64,000 nt of DNA from contig NZ_QVMP01000005.1 of assembly GCF_010501095.1 (NCBI RefSeq), positions 62,001 to 126,000 on the forward strand, read 5' to 3'. This document shows positions 19,820-29,380 of the stretch, one piece after another. The notes under the pieces were generated by a model. It did no database searches. It was not told the origin of the DNA and saw nothing but the letters and a program-made list of their open reading frames with translations. Position 1 is the stretch's first letter. Each line of letters opens with the position of its first letter. The translations under genes were made by a program, and so were the position numbers. The stretch comes from Dysgonomonas sp. 520. Its GTDB lineage: Bacteria > Bacteroidota > Bacteroidia > Bacteroidales > Dysgonomonadaceae.

Positions 19820-20473
19820 TTACACAATAGATTTCAGTTTGTGGATTGTTTCTACCGGATTGTCGGAAGCAAAAACAAAATTTCCGGCCACCAATACATC
19901 TGCGCCGGCATCTACCAATTGTTTTCCTGTTTCCATATTTACTCCGCCATCAACTTCTATCAATGTTTTCAGATTACGGCTGTCGATCATTTCACGCAAC
20001 TTGCGGACTTTAGTCAGTGAGTGTCCGATAAATTTCTGACCTCCAAAACCCGGATTAACAGTCATCAGCAACACCATGTCGATATCTTGTAATATATCTT
20101 CCAATACAGAGACGGGCGTATGCGGATTGAGTGTAACGCCGGCTTTCATCCCTGCCTCGCGAATGGCAGATATTGTTCTGTGCAGATGAGGGCAGGTTTC
20201 GTAGTGAACATTCATCATATAAGCACCGGCATCTTTTACGGCTTCAATGTACGGATTGGGGTCGGCTATCATCAGATGCACATCCAATGGCTTTTTTGCA
20301 ATCTTGCTCACTTGTTTTATGATAGGAAACCCGAACGAAATATTAGGAACGAAAACTCCGTCCATCACATCGCAGTGAATCCAGTCGGCTTCGCTGCGGT
20401 TTATCATTTCTATGTCTGATTGCAGATTCAGGAAATCTGCCGAAAGAATTGAAGGGGCTATTTTATGACTCAT
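19820..20473 (-). CDS. rpe: Ribulose-phosphate 3-epimerase
   Basis: Rpe interconverts ribulose-5-phosphate and xylulose-5-phosphate in the pentose phosphate pathway. The 217-residue TIM barrel shows IAPSILSADFLNL (residues 5-17), the metal-binding HCDVMDGVFVPN, DVHLMI, the flexible phosphate loop MTVNPGFGGQKFI and EVDGGV. Length is standard. The start at 20473 is the only good ATG before the first motif. The next gene on this strand is comEC, 8 bases on. Confidence 0.97.
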   Translation of the reverse strand: MSHKIAPSILSADFLNLQSDIEMINRSEADWIHCDVMDGVFVPNISFGFPIIKQVSKIAKKPLDVHLMIADPNPYIEAVKDAGAYMMNVHYETCPHLHRTISAIREAGMKAGVTLNPHTPVSVLEDILQDIDMVLLMTVNPGFGGQKFIGHSLTKVRKLREMIDSRNLKTLIEVDGGVNMETGKQLVDAGADVLVAGNFVFASDNPVETIHKLKSIV

Positions 20474-20541
20474 GATACATTTGTTTTTTATCCGAACAAA
20501 TGTACATGTTTATTCTTAATTATTAAAGCTGATTAGCAATA

Positions 20542-20970
20542 TCACAAAGACATATAAACAATTGGGTAGGGTTTTCCCTCTTGATCTATCTCGGAATAGC
20601 CTATCTGTTTAAAACCGATAAGTTTATAAAAATTCAAGGCCTGAATGTTCTGTTCGTTAACATCCACTTTGCTGAGTTTCAACTCGTCTATAGCAAAATT
20701 AATTAAGGTTTTGCCAATGCCTTGTCTTCTGAAATCGTTATGAACAAAGAGCATTTCTATTTTATCGGCCGCTACACCAAGAAAACCTTTTATTTCTCCT
20801 CCCTCTTCTTCTTTGAAAGTATAGAGTTTCACATACTTAAAGTATAGAGTCAATTGCGACTTGTAATACTCATAGTCTTCTTTTTCAAGGAAATCGTGTG
20901 TCGAAGAAACGGCACTTTCCCATATTCGAGACAGTTGTTGATAGTCTGTCTGTGTTGCTTCCTGAATCAT
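20542..20970 (-). CDS. GNAT-family N-acetyltransferase
   Basis: A 142-residue acetyltransferase with the GNAT fold. The acetyl-CoA pyrophosphate loop is DFRRQGIGKTLINFAI (motif A), followed by the motif B strand-helix VDVNEQNIQALNFYKLIGFK. Proteins like this, often called YjdJ/YhbS-like, modify amino groups of small molecules or protein ends; the substrate cannot be inferred. It is encoded upstream of rpe on the same strand but 68 bases away. Confidence 0.88.
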   Translation of the reverse strand: MIQEATQTDYQQLSRIWESAVSSTHDFLEKEDYEYYKSQLTLYFKYVKLYTFKEEEGGEIKGFLGVAADKIEMLFVHNDFRRQGIGKTLINFAIDELKLSKVDVNEQNIQALNFYKLIGFKQIGYSEIDQEGKPYPIVYMSL

Positions 20971-21051
20971 AGTACAAATATATCCGGATAGTCAATAACT
21001 TGTATGCTACATGCAAATTATTATTGGATCATCCGGATTTTTTTTGCAAAT

Positions 21052-22707
21052 TTATTTCTTCTTGCTCAGAGCCTCGTGATAGGCTTCTTCATAATATTTG
21101 AAGAAATGCTGCCAGTCGGCAATTTCGGCTTTTTTTCTGGCTAGCTGTCTCGATTTTTCCAAATCTTCACGCCCCATTGCTGAGAGTTCGCAAATGGCTT
21201 CGCTAATTTTCCTCGAAACATGCTCGAAATTATCATCATCACGGGTTATTACCCTTATGCTGTTCACCAGTTTTGTGCAATCGCCAACAGTTTTTGCCCA
21301 AACACCAAACCCGGCAAGGGATGTGGTCAGAGTTGGTACGGAGAAAGCAATGCTTTCGTGTGGCGTATATCCCCAAGGTTCGTAGTAAGAAGGGAATATT
21401 GTAGCATCAAGCCCTATCAGCAAATCGTAATATGTCAGGTCGAATATTCCATCCGTTCCGTTCAGGTAAGAAGGAATGAAGACAACTTTCACATTGTCTT
21501 GCCCGTTGCATAACTGCAAATATCGCATTTGGCTTGTGGCAGGATCATTGTTTATGTCGTGGAGATTGTGCGTGATGAACGGATTGTGCAGCGGCGTAGT
21601 GAAGTCCTGAGCCGACAGCAAGCGTTCTTTCAGGTCTTCTCTAGCCGTATCTACCCACGCCGGAACCATAATGAAAGCTACGACTTCTTTTTTCAGGTCT
21701 TGTGCATATCTTACCCTGTTCAGGGCGTCAATGAAAACGTCTAAGCCCTTGTTCCTGTACTCGTAGCGCCCGCTTGTGCCAATCAGTACGGCATTTTTGT
21801 TTATTTTGGTTCCTGTCAGTTTTTCCGTTACGTTTATCAGAGCCTGGCGTGCTTTGTCTCTTTTGGTTGTGTACGATTTGCCCTTCGGTACAAAATCTTT
21901 CTCAAAACCATTGGGGGTAACCATCGGCTTACACTCAAGCAGTTGAGTTGCTTCCCATTGAGTGACACCGCTTACGGAGGTGAAGCAGTCTGATTGTTGT
22001 GCGGCTTTCTTTTCTATCGAATGTTTCGATACGACATTCAATTCGTGTGCCATTTGATCACCATTGTATGCATGCATCTGGCTATACAGAGGTTTGTTGT
22101 TCGATGCTATCGACCGTCCTACGGTTGTGGCATGAGTGGTGAAAACAGTAGCAACTTTAGGCAGTTTGTCCTTTACGTATAAAAGTCCCATACCTAGCAT
22201 CCATTCGTTGAAATGGGCGATGACTTTTTTTCGTCCCATTTTGTGGAATTTATAGTAGCTTTCTATAACCACACCTGTGGCATAGGCAAACATGCACGAC
22301 TCGTCATAGTCTCCGTATGCGGGCATCGAATCTACGCCGAATTTCTCCCACATTTGAGCATATATTTTATCCTTTTGTTCAAAAAATTGAGTAAAATCGA
22401 CCAATACGGTTTTAGGCTGTCCGGGTACATCCCATCTTCCGATTTTTATTTTCAGCCCGTCTTTCTTCCGGGCATGTTCTACCCATTCGGGCAGTAGATT
22501 TTTGTCTTCTCTAAACCACGGACTTTTTGTATTGTCCCAGATATCGGGACCTATAAATAATACATTTTCGTTGTATATGGTTTGCATGGTTTTTGCTTTC
22601 GACGACAAAACCGTATATATTCCTCCTACTTTGTTGCATACCTCCCAGCTGGTTTCGAATACAAAATCGGGAGAAAGTGATTCTTTGATAGTTTGTTTTT
22701 TAGCCAT
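21052..22707 (-). CDS. Glycogen synthase, GT3 (eukaryote-like) family
   Basis: A 551-residue glycosyltransferase of family GT3, the animal and fungal type of glycogen synthase, which in Bacteroidetes replaces bacterial GlgA. The N-terminal ETSWEVCNKVGGIYTVLSSK is the GT3 nucleotide-sugar entry motif. The C-terminal FPSYYEPWGYTPHESIAFSV carries the E-x7-E pair of retaining GT-B enzymes. It lacks the long regulatory tails of mammalian GYS, so control by phosphorylation is not expected. No branching or debranching gene is adjacent. Confidence 0.93.
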   Translation of the reverse strand: MAKKQTIKESLSPDFVFETSWEVCNKVGGIYTVLSSKAKTMQTIYNENVLFIGPDIWDNTKSPWFREDKNLLPEWVEHARKKDGLKIKIGRWDVPGQPKTVLVDFTQFFEQKDKIYAQMWEKFGVDSMPAYGDYDESCMFAYATGVVIESYYKFHKMGRKKVIAHFNEWMLGMGLLYVKDKLPKVATVFTTHATTVGRSIASNNKPLYSQMHAYNGDQMAHELNVVSKHSIEKKAAQQSDCFTSVSGVTQWEATQLLECKPMVTPNGFEKDFVPKGKSYTTKRDKARQALINVTEKLTGTKINKNAVLIGTSGRYEYRNKGLDVFIDALNRVRYAQDLKKEVVAFIMVPAWVDTAREDLKERLLSAQDFTTPLHNPFITHNLHDINNDPATSQMRYLQLCNGQDNVKVVFIPSYLNGTDGIFDLTYYDLLIGLDATIFPSYYEPWGYTPHESIAFSVPTLTTSLAGFGVWAKTVGDCTKLVNSIRVITRDDDNFEHVSRKISEAICELSAMGREDLEKSRQLARKKAEIADWQHFFKYYEEAYHEALSKKK

Positions 22708-22892
22708 TATCTTTTTTTGTGTTGTTTATTAAGCAATTACATCGAATTAACGATATCTGTCCTTAAGTTATTTTTTTGCCGGGGTCATTTTTATTTGCCC
22801 AGGCAACAAAAAGGCCTACCGCCTTAAGGGGTTCAAAGTTAATATTATAAATTAAAAAATGGAGCATCGGGAAAGACCATGCATCTTTTTTA

Positions 22893-22900
22893 TATCTTTG
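22893..22900 (+). promoter_or_regulatory. Promoter -7 box upstream of the 92-residue gene
   Basis: TATCTTTG fits the TAnnTTTG element 56 bases before the start codon. No clear TTTG is seen at -33. Confidence 0.55.
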
Positions 22901-22955
22901 TAGCATAAATTTATCTTTCTTTCAGGAAAGAAGTATCTAATAATTAACGAGAATT

Positions 22956-23234
22956 ATGAGCAGTAAACGATCACTAAAAAAAGAAATACACGAATCGATG
23001 GTTGCGCTTTATACCGAATGTTTTTTCTATAAAACATTTGTGATTGATGCAGACACGGCAAAAGCTGACGAGTTGATAAACGAGATAGAAGGTGTGCACA
23101 TGCAGCTGTCTGACAAGATGAATGCAGGGAGGAAAAACGCCGGAGAAAATCCTAAGAAATATTATGCCGGGGTGAGAACAGATCTCAAACAAGCCGTAAA
23201 TGAGCTGGGCGGGAAGTTAAGTAAACTTGCATAA
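22956..23234 (+). CDS. Conserved hypothetical protein, helical
   Basis: A 92-residue soluble protein, predicted mostly helical, with many charged residues (MSSKRSLKKEIHESMVALYTE...). It has a Bacteroidetes-type promoter and ends 8 bases before the acyltransferase gene, so the two form an operon. No motif, signal or membrane segment is visible and I do not recognise the family. Confidence 0.75.
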   Translation: MSSKRSLKKEIHESMVALYTECFFYKTFVIDADTAKADELINEIEGVHMQLSDKMNAGRKNAGENPKKYYAGVRTDLKQAVNELGGKLSKLA

Positions 23235-23242
23235 GAAAAAGG

Positions 23243-23785
23243 ATGAGAAAAATTTATAGTTTCATTCTTAAATTTTTAGGTTGGAAAATTGTTGAGGAAG
23301 TAAAATCTCCCTCGAAGTGCATTATATGCGTGGCTCCTCATACCAGCAACTGGGACCTGATTGTAGGCAAGATGATATACGGAGCTATGGGAAAGAAGGC
23401 GAACTTCTTGATGAAGAAAAGCTGGTTCTTTTTTCCTCTGAACCTGTTGTTTAGGGCAATGGGAGGCATACCCGTAGACAGGAGTAAGAAAAACTCCCTT
23501 ACGGAGCAGTTGGCAGAAGAATTTGCCAAACGAGACGAGTTTCGTATTGCCATAACTCCCGAAGGCACACGAAAATATAATGCGGATTGGAAAAAAGGAT
23601 TCTACTATATTGCTTTGGGTGCGAAAGTCCCTATTCTGATCGCTGTTCTTGATTACGGCGATAAGACGGTTTATTTTAAAGACGTCCTGACCCCAAGTGG
23701 AGATATTGAAACGGACATGCCAAAGATAAAAGCATATTACAAAGGGGCGAAAGGAAAGATTCCCCATCTGTTTTCGGAAAAATAA
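23243..23785 (+). CDS. PlsC-like acyltransferase
   Basis: A 180-residue 1-acyl-glycerol-3-phosphate acyltransferase-like protein of inner-membrane lipid metabolism. Motif I is APHTSNWD, the catalytic H-x4-D (about residues 31-38). Motif II is GGIPVDRSKKN and motif III is ITPEGTRK. It is shorter than E. coli PlsC (245) and matches the short Bacteroidetes group often annotated as glycerol acyltransferase. The acceptor lipid is uncertain. It is cotranscribed with the 92-residue gene. Confidence 0.88.
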   Translation: MRKIYSFILKFLGWKIVEEVKSPSKCIICVAPHTSNWDLIVGKMIYGAMGKKANFLMKKSWFFFPLNLLFRAMGGIPVDRSKKNSLTEQLAEEFAKRDEFRIAITPEGTRKYNADWKKGFYYIALGAKVPILIAVLDYGDKTVYFKDVLTPSGDIETDMPKIKAYYKGAKGKIPHLFSEK

Positions 23786-23808
23786 AGAAGAAGGAGGTTG
23801 ACACGAAG

Positions 23809-24831
23809 TTAATCTCCTTTTTTTATGGAAGATTCTCTTATGGTTAGAAGCGCAGGAATGGTTATATGTTTGGGCTTTTCGTTTCCTCTGATATGTCTTA
23901 ACAGCAACTTGCATGATTCTTCTCCCATCTTATAGGTCTGATGTGTCATAGAAGTTAATGCAGGGTCTACGTAGTTGGAATGAAGTTCGTCGGTGTAGCC
24001 GATCAGAGACACATCTTCGGGAATTCTCAGGTTGTGTTTCTTTATCGCTTTCATTGCGCCAAAGGCCAGGCTATCGTTCATTGCCAGTATGGCATCGGGC
24101 GGCTGAGGTAGTGACAGTAGCTTGCATGCGCCTTCGTATCCGTAGTCGAAACCTATCTTTTTGCAAAAGACAAGTTCTTTTTCTATCGGAATGTTTTTTT
24201 CTCTAAGAGCTTGCAAATAGCCATGTTTACGTTGTTTTACAATTTCGAGGTGATTCCCTCCACCGATGAAAGCTACCCGTTTCGAGCCTGTTTCGAGCAG
24301 GTGTTGCGTGGCTTTTTGCGCCGATTCGGCATTGTCTGTTATTACGGACGAAAACTTGTCGGTGAGGCAAATCCTGTCGAAAAAAACCGTAGGGATATTC
24401 TGGTTGACAAGTTCTTCGAAGTGGCTGTAGTCGGTGGTTTCCTGAGCAAGGCAAGCTATAATGCCTTCCACCCGAAGGTTTATGAAATCCTCGAGGCTTT
24501 GCTTTTCCAATTCGTATTGTTCGTAAGATGAACTTATTATTACCGAGTAGTTGTTTGCCCGTGCAATATCGGTTATCCCACTGATTATCGAGGCATAGAA
24601 GTGAGTGACGATGTCGGGTACCAGAATGCCAATAATCCGGGGCGAGTTTTTCAACAGACTCATAGCGAATGGATTAGGACGATAGTTTCTTTCTTTTGCC
24701 AGCTTTTTGATGCGTTTTTTCAATTCCGCTCCTATTTCGGGACTATTTTTCAATGCGCGGGAAACTGTGGAAATGGAAACGCCCAATTCTTTTGCCAGAT
24801 CTTTGAGAGATACAGGTCTGTTTTTTTCCAT
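23809..24831 (-). CDS. LacI-family transcriptional regulator
   Basis: A 340-residue repressor. Residues 1-60 are the LacI DNA-binding domain, with SLKDLAKELGVSISTVSRAL and the hinge helix region ERNYRPNPFAMSL. Residues 65-335 are the periplasmic-binding-protein-like sensor (IIGILVPDIVTHFYASII, DAILAMNDSLAFGAMKAI). Such regulators control sugar use. No sugar gene is adjacent, so its target is unknown. The gene converges on the acyltransferase gene with 23 bases between their ends. Confidence 0.94.
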   Translation of the reverse strand: MEKNRPVSLKDLAKELGVSISTVSRALKNSPEIGAELKKRIKKLAKERNYRPNPFAMSLLKNSPRIIGILVPDIVTHFYASIISGITDIARANNYSVIISSSYEQYELEKQSLEDFINLRVEGIIACLAQETTDYSHFEELVNQNIPTVFFDRICLTDKFSSVITDNAESAQKATQHLLETGSKRVAFIGGGNHLEIVKQRKHGYLQALREKNIPIEKELVFCKKIGFDYGYEGACKLLSLPQPPDAILAMNDSLAFGAMKAIKKHNLRIPEDVSLIGYTDELHSNYVDPALTSMTHQTYKMGEESCKLLLRHIRGNEKPKHITIPALLTIRESSIKKGD

Positions 24832-24895
24832 AGTTTAAAGATGTTTTAGAGATAAGGTTCTGACTCGGAATACATAAATTGAAAAACAAAAGAAC

Positions 24896-24930
24896 AAAGG
24901 CTATCTTCACTATTGCAGAGATAGCCTTTT
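24896..24930 (-). terminator. Intrinsic terminator of the secreted repeat protein
   Basis: AAAGGCTATCT pairs with AGATAGCCTTT over 11 bp. Read on the minus strand it is followed by a T-rich stretch (GTTCTTTTGTTTTT). Confidence 0.8.
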
Positions 24931-24961
24931 GATGAAATTTAGAATATTTTAAACTTTTATC

Positions 24962-26941
24962 TTATTCCAATATTCTTTTCGCTGTTTCTATCGAACCATC
25001 TTCGTAGGTTGTTTTTACGATAACAAGTCCTTTAGCATCTTCTGCTACTTCAACACCCGTAACTGTATAGTATTTCACGGATACAACAGCTTTAGATGAG
25101 GTTGTGTTGTCTATTCCGGTTGTTATGTCAAATTCAGCACCAACAGTTTTAGGTCCATCCATCAATAGTTGACTAGTTGTGTTGCTAGAACTTTCGGAAG
25201 CAGCATGTCCTGTCCAGTTTTTTAGGTAGTAATCCGTACTAGGTGTTGCTGTTAGGGTGATTGTAGCATTAAGAGGATACATTGATACCGTTTCGCTAAC
25301 TACAACTTTTGTATCTTTATCTACATCTTCGTCAAGGTAGTAGTGACATACTTCGCCGTTTTTAACAGCTTGTCCATCACACTCAACTGTTAGAGAAACT
25401 GCAGGGATAACTTTAAGTTCTTTGATAAAGGCACTACTATTAATTCCAACACTAATTAACTGCTCAGTAGCTGTGCCATCATAATAATACACAAATGTTG
25501 TTTCTTCTGTACCAAAGACATGTTCTACTTTTTGAACATTATCTTCGTAAAATCTAAATTTTCTGGAGTCACCAGCACCTACAACTGTGGCATAAACGAA
25601 AAAAGCGCCATCTAGTTTTACGGAAACCCGTGTATCAGATCCACTAATTCTTATTCCATCTTTGCTAATTTTTACAGTCTTGTTATTAACATCTATCTTC
25701 ATTGTATAGTTGTCTGTTGAATAGACTGTTGTGTTACCGGAGTAATCAGCAAGAACAAAATCTGCAGATGTCCATGATTTAGAAACTAAATCGGATGCTT
25801 TTATGGCAATAAATGTATCGGCTGCAGTAACTTCTCCCTCACAAGCTACAGTAATTGGAGTTGTTACGCCAACATTGGTGCCGGAAATAGTAATATCACC
25901 ATTATATGTTCCTACAGCTTCATCAACAAGTTTTACATAAACAAGAGTTGCAGCTAACGAACCGTTAGTAGCTGAAATAGTTGCAGTTGATCCAAAATTC
26001 TCATCATCTGTGGAAACCTCAAATCCAGTTGGTGCTGTAATTGTGATTGTGCCTGCTGTCAGTGCAACACCTGAAAGACTAAATGTTTGAGATGCAGAAG
26101 GTCCTTTACCTTCTTCGTATTCAAATCCTGAAAGGCTAGACTCAGTTGCCGAAAGTGATGGTGTTGTTATTTCAGTGAAGTTTGCTACAACCTCTTTGTT
26201 TCCATCCATAGTTATTGTATACACTCCATCTGTATTAACAACATCTGCAGCATCAGTTCCAGTCCAGTTAACAAACTCGTAGCCTTCTTTAGGAGTAGGA
26301 GTGAGAGTTACTACATCAGTTGCGGAATATAATGTTTTTTCAGGATCAACAGTAACTGTTCCTGCATTTTCAGGATAAACACTTGTTGTCAGGCTATTTG
26401 TACCAGTTGCGGCGGGAACAATGAATTTGATAGCATATATCATCATATCTCCTGACGCATAAGGCTTCAATATATATTTTTTAGAAGCATCAAGACCAGT
26501 AACACTGAAAGAAGCACCAGCCACTTTTGCTGAAGCGACAGAATTTGAAAGAGTTACGCTTCCATCACTCGGGATAAGGTCTGCTGTGAGAGTCCTGTTT
26601 GATGTAGATGAAGATTGGTAATAGATAACTACGCGTTCCACACCTGTTATATAGAACCAAGCACTTCTAGTATCTACGCTTTTCACATATATACCATCTA
26701 ATTTTGTAGAACTGGTATATGCTAAATCTGTTTCTGGGTTCAGATTAGTAACATCTTGGCTTTTTCTTTCAGTATATGACTTTCCTTCAACCCAATCAGA
26801 TTCGGCTGCAATATTTGCTATTGTAGTATAAATAACTTCATTAGTTGTAAACAGCTTGTAATCTTGCCCATTCACTCCTAAAACACCCATCAGCATAAAG
26901 CTGACGAATAATAATCTTAATTGTGTAATTTTTTTTCTCAT
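24962..26941 (-). CDS. Secreted protein with InlB-type repeat and probable type IX sorting tail
   Basis: A 659-residue exported protein. It has a signal peptide (residues 1-25, ending VNGQ), then a region resembling a carbohydrate-binding or pectin-associated beta domain. An InlB/bacterial-repeat module follows (TLTPTPKEGYEFVNWTGTDA...VVANFT, about 205-255), then a DUF-like beta domain (about 262-370). A second beta domain and a second partial TATPSTDYYLKNWTG repeat (about 565) come next. The C-terminus (VSVKYYTVTGVEV...KGLVIVKTTYEDGSIETAKRI) looks like a type IX secretion sorting domain. It may be an adhesin or a carbohydrate-active surface protein; no catalytic residues are evident. Confidence 0.78.
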   Translation of the reverse strand: MRKKITQLRLLFVSFMLMGVLGVNGQDYKLFTTNEVIYTTIANIAAESDWVEGKSYTERKSQDVTNLNPETDLAYTSSTKLDGIYVKSVDTRSAWFYITGVERVVIYYQSSSTSNRTLTADLIPSDGSVTLSNSVASAKVAGASFSVTGLDASKKYILKPYASGDMMIYAIKFIVPAATGTNSLTTSVYPENAGTVTVDPEKTLYSATDVVTLTPTPKEGYEFVNWTGTDAADVVNTDGVYTITMDGNKEVVANFTEITTPSLSATESSLSGFEYEEGKGPSASQTFSLSGVALTAGTITITAPTGFEVSTDDENFGSTATISATNGSLAATLVYVKLVDEAVGTYNGDITISGTNVGVTTPITVACEGEVTAADTFIAIKASDLVSKSWTSADFVLADYSGNTTVYSTDNYTMKIDVNNKTVKISKDGIRISGSDTRVSVKLDGAFFVYATVVGAGDSRKFRFYEDNVQKVEHVFGTEETTFVYYYDGTATEQLISVGINSSAFIKELKVIPAVSLTVECDGQAVKNGEVCHYYLDEDVDKDTKVVVSETVSMYPLNATITLTATPSTDYYLKNWTGHAASESSSNTTSQLLMDGPKTVGAEFDITTGIDNTTSSKAVVSVKYYTVTGVEVAEDAKGLVIVKTTYEDGSIETAKRILE

Positions 26942-27121
26942 AGGTATAATGATTTAAATTTAAATAGAATGTCCCGCCTGGATGATATTAGATAACACAA
27001 AAATAGAAACCGAAAGATGGCTAAGGGGGTACAAATGATTTTAAAAAGGGTGACATTTTGGTTTCTCATTATTTTTCTGCACTTTATCGGAACAGGATAC
27101 CAAAAACACTCACTTTATTAA

Positions 27122-27129
27122 TATCTTTG
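27122..27129 (+). promoter_or_regulatory. Promoter -7 box that fixes the methyltransferase start
   Basis: TATCTTTG would start transcription at about 27135. An upstream GTG at 27129 therefore lies outside the mRNA, and the ATG at 27159 is the likely start of the following gene. Confidence 0.65.
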
Positions 27130-27158
27130 TGCTGTTAAATTTCATATATCAGCTATTT

Positions 27159-28052
27159 ATGCATCTTCTCGAACCTAAACATTGGACAGATTATAAACTT
27201 ATAGATTCCGGTAATTACGAAAAACTGGAACGTTTTGGCAAATTCATAGTCTCACGCCCCGAACCTCAGGCAGTTTGGACGAAATCACTGTCGGAAGAAG
27301 AGTGGCAACAAATGGCAAATGCAACTTTCACCCGCGAAAAAGGAAAATCGTCGCAAGACGGAAATGAAAGAGGCGAGTGGAAACAGAAAAAAAGTATGCC
27401 CGACCAATGGTTTGTGAAATATGATTACAAAGACATGCACTTGAAATTTCGTTTAGGTTTGACTTCCTTCAAGCATGTCGGGATATTTCCGGAACAAGCT
27501 GAAAACTGGAACTTTATATATGATACGATAAAGAATTTTAATGCTCCTGAACCCAAAGTGTTGAATCTTTTTGCATATACAGGAGGAGCTTCTATTGCTG
27601 CGAAAAGCGCAGGGGCTGACGTGACTCATGTCGATTCGGTGAAGCAAGTTATCACGTGGTCGCGCGAAAACATGGAGGCTTCCGGTTTGGATGGAATCCG
27701 GTGGATTGTGGAAGACGCATTGAAGTTTTGCCGACGAGAGGTTAAAAGGGGTAAAAGATATAATGGAATCATTCTCGACCCTCCCGCCTATGGAAGAGGT
27801 CCTGATGGAGAAAGATGGATTCTGGAGGATAATATTGCCGAATTGATGTCCTTGTGCGGAGAATTGCTCGAAAAGAAAAACTCTTTCCTTATCCTTAACC
27901 TCTATTCGATGGGTTTTTCGGCTGTGATAGCGGCAAACCTGATAAAAGACTACTTTCCTGATGTAAAAAAATGCGAATATGGAGAGTTAATTATACCGGA
28001 AGATTCAGGAAAATTCCTACCTTTGAGTATCTTTGCGAGATTTGTAAGATAA
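27159..28052 (+). CDS. Class I SAM-dependent RNA methyltransferase (RlmI/RlmK-like)
   Basis: A 297-residue protein with a Rossmann SAM-binding domain: VLNLFAYTGGASIAAKSAGA (motif I), VTHVDSVKQVITWSREN (motif post-I) and IILDPPAYGRGPDGERW (motif IV, DPPAYG). These match 23S rRNA cytosine-C5 or m7G2069 methyltransferases of the RlmI/RlmK type. It lacks the N-terminal PUA domain of E. coli RlmI. RNA methylation is the best guess for the reaction; the site is not predictable. Start chosen at ATG 27159 from the promoter position. Confidence 0.85.
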   Translation: MHLLEPKHWTDYKLIDSGNYEKLERFGKFIVSRPEPQAVWTKSLSEEEWQQMANATFTREKGKSSQDGNERGEWKQKKSMPDQWFVKYDYKDMHLKFRLGLTSFKHVGIFPEQAENWNFIYDTIKNFNAPEPKVLNLFAYTGGASIAAKSAGADVTHVDSVKQVITWSRENMEASGLDGIRWIVEDALKFCRREVKRGKRYNGIILDPPAYGRGPDGERWILEDNIAELMSLCGELLEKKNSFLILNLYSMGFSAVIAANLIKDYFPDVKKCEYGELIIPEDSGKFLPLSIFARFVR

Positions 28053-28117
28053 AAAGGTTGTTTCCTGTCTTATTTAGCGTAATTAGGGTAAAATAGTAAC
28101 AAAAATTATATAAGCAA

Positions 28118-29179
28118 ATGGAATTAGAGTCAATTTTGTTGCCCGGAATGGATGCGAAACGCCCATTCCTGATAGCAGGTCCATGTAGTGCCGAAACAGA
28201 AGAGCAGGTAATGAAAACTACAAAAGAACTTGCAGCCAACGGAGTAAAAATACTAAGAGCCGGTATCTGGAAACCTCGTACCAAACCGGGAGGTTTTGAA
28301 GGTGTAGGCAGTGAGGGATTGCAATGGCTGAAAAAGGTTAAGCAAGAAACAGGCATGTATGTTTCCACGGAAGTGGCAACCGAAAAACATGTATACGAGG
28401 CTTTGAAATATGGTGTAGACCTGCTTTGGGTGGGTGCACGCACAACAGCTAACCCTTTTGCCGTACAGGAAATTGCAGACGCATTGAAAGGTGTTGATAT
28501 TCCCGTGCTTGTAAAAAATCCGGTTAATCCCGATCTTGAATTGTGGATTGGAGCTTTGGAAAGATTAAGCAATGCAGGATTGAAAAAACTGGGAGCAATA
28601 CATCGTGGATTCAGTTCTTACGACAAAAAAATATACCGCAACTTGCCTCAATGGCACATCCCGATCGAATTGAAACGCAGATATCCTAACCTGCCCATAA
28701 TATGCGACCCTAGCCACATCGGCGGGAAGCGGGATTTGGTATTGCCATTGTCTCAACAAGCAATGGATTTGAATTTCGACGGACTTATCATCGAAACGCA
28801 TTGTAATCCGGATGAGGCTTGGAGCGATGCTTCTCAACAAGTTACGCCAGCCAAATTGAAGGAGATAATGGATTCGTTGGTTATCAGAGACAGCAAGCAA
28901 ACAACGGAAGACTTGTCGGCGTTGAGAAAACAGATTGACGAATTGGACGATCAGTTGTTGGAGTTGTTGGCAAAGCGTATGCGTGTATCTCAGGAAATAG
29001 GTACTTTCAAGAAAGAACATAATATGACGATTGTTCAAACCAACCGTTACGATGAAATCCTTACGAAGCGTATCAATCAGGCTTCGGAGATGGGTATGAA
29101 TCCTGAGTTTATGCGTGTTGTGCTGGAGGCAATTCACGAAGAATCGGTAAGACAACAGGTTGACATTATGAATAAGTAA
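28118..29179 (+). CDS. aroF: Bifunctional DAHP synthase / chorismate mutase
   Basis: A 353-residue fusion for aromatic amino acid synthesis. Residues 1 to about 260 are a type I-beta (KDO8P-like) 3-deoxy-7-phosphoheptulonate synthase: PFLIAGPCSAET, GIWKPRTKPGGFEGVG, LVKNPVNPDL, CDPSHIGGKRD and IIETHCNPDEAWSDA. Residues from about 268 are an AroQ-type chorismate mutase: LRKQIDELDDQLLELLAKRM...IGTFKKEHN. Linked mutase domains usually give feedback control by prephenate or chorismate. This fused form is common in Bacteroidetes. A strong terminator follows the stop. Confidence 0.95.
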   Translation: MELESILLPGMDAKRPFLIAGPCSAETEEQVMKTTKELAANGVKILRAGIWKPRTKPGGFEGVGSEGLQWLKKVKQETGMYVSTEVATEKHVYEALKYGVDLLWVGARTTANPFAVQEIADALKGVDIPVLVKNPVNPDLELWIGALERLSNAGLKKLGAIHRGFSSYDKKIYRNLPQWHIPIELKRRYPNLPIICDPSHIGGKRDLVLPLSQQAMDLNFDGLIIETHCNPDEAWSDASQQVTPAKLKEIMDSLVIRDSKQTTEDLSALRKQIDELDDQLLELLAKRMRVSQEIGTFKKEHNMTIVQTNRYDEILTKRINQASEMGMNPEFMRVVLEAIHEESVRQQVDIMNK

Positions 29180-29207
29180 TCTGTTTCTTTGAAATATGAA
29201 AAACGGG

Positions 29208-29240
29208 CGAGGCTATCTATTCGGATAGTCTCGTTTTTTT
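29208..29240 (+). terminator. Intrinsic terminator after aroF
   Basis: CGAGGCTATC pairs with GATAGTCTCG (one G-U pair) around a short loop, and seven T follow. Confidence 0.92.
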
Positions 29241-29380
29241 GTACAATAATAAAGATGCCTCGATCTTATTTTTTTAGAAAGATATAACAATATGTTAAGT
29301 TGATTTGTTAATAAAAAGTTGTTTCTTTGTTCGTTTTTAGTTTGAAAGAATATTCAGTTTCATCATTTAGCAGATTATAT

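Noticed and set aside
21052-22707. Eukaryote-like glycogen synthase as recent transfer
   Set aside because: GT3 glycogen synthases are widespread in Bacteroidetes, and base use does not differ visibly from the neighbours.
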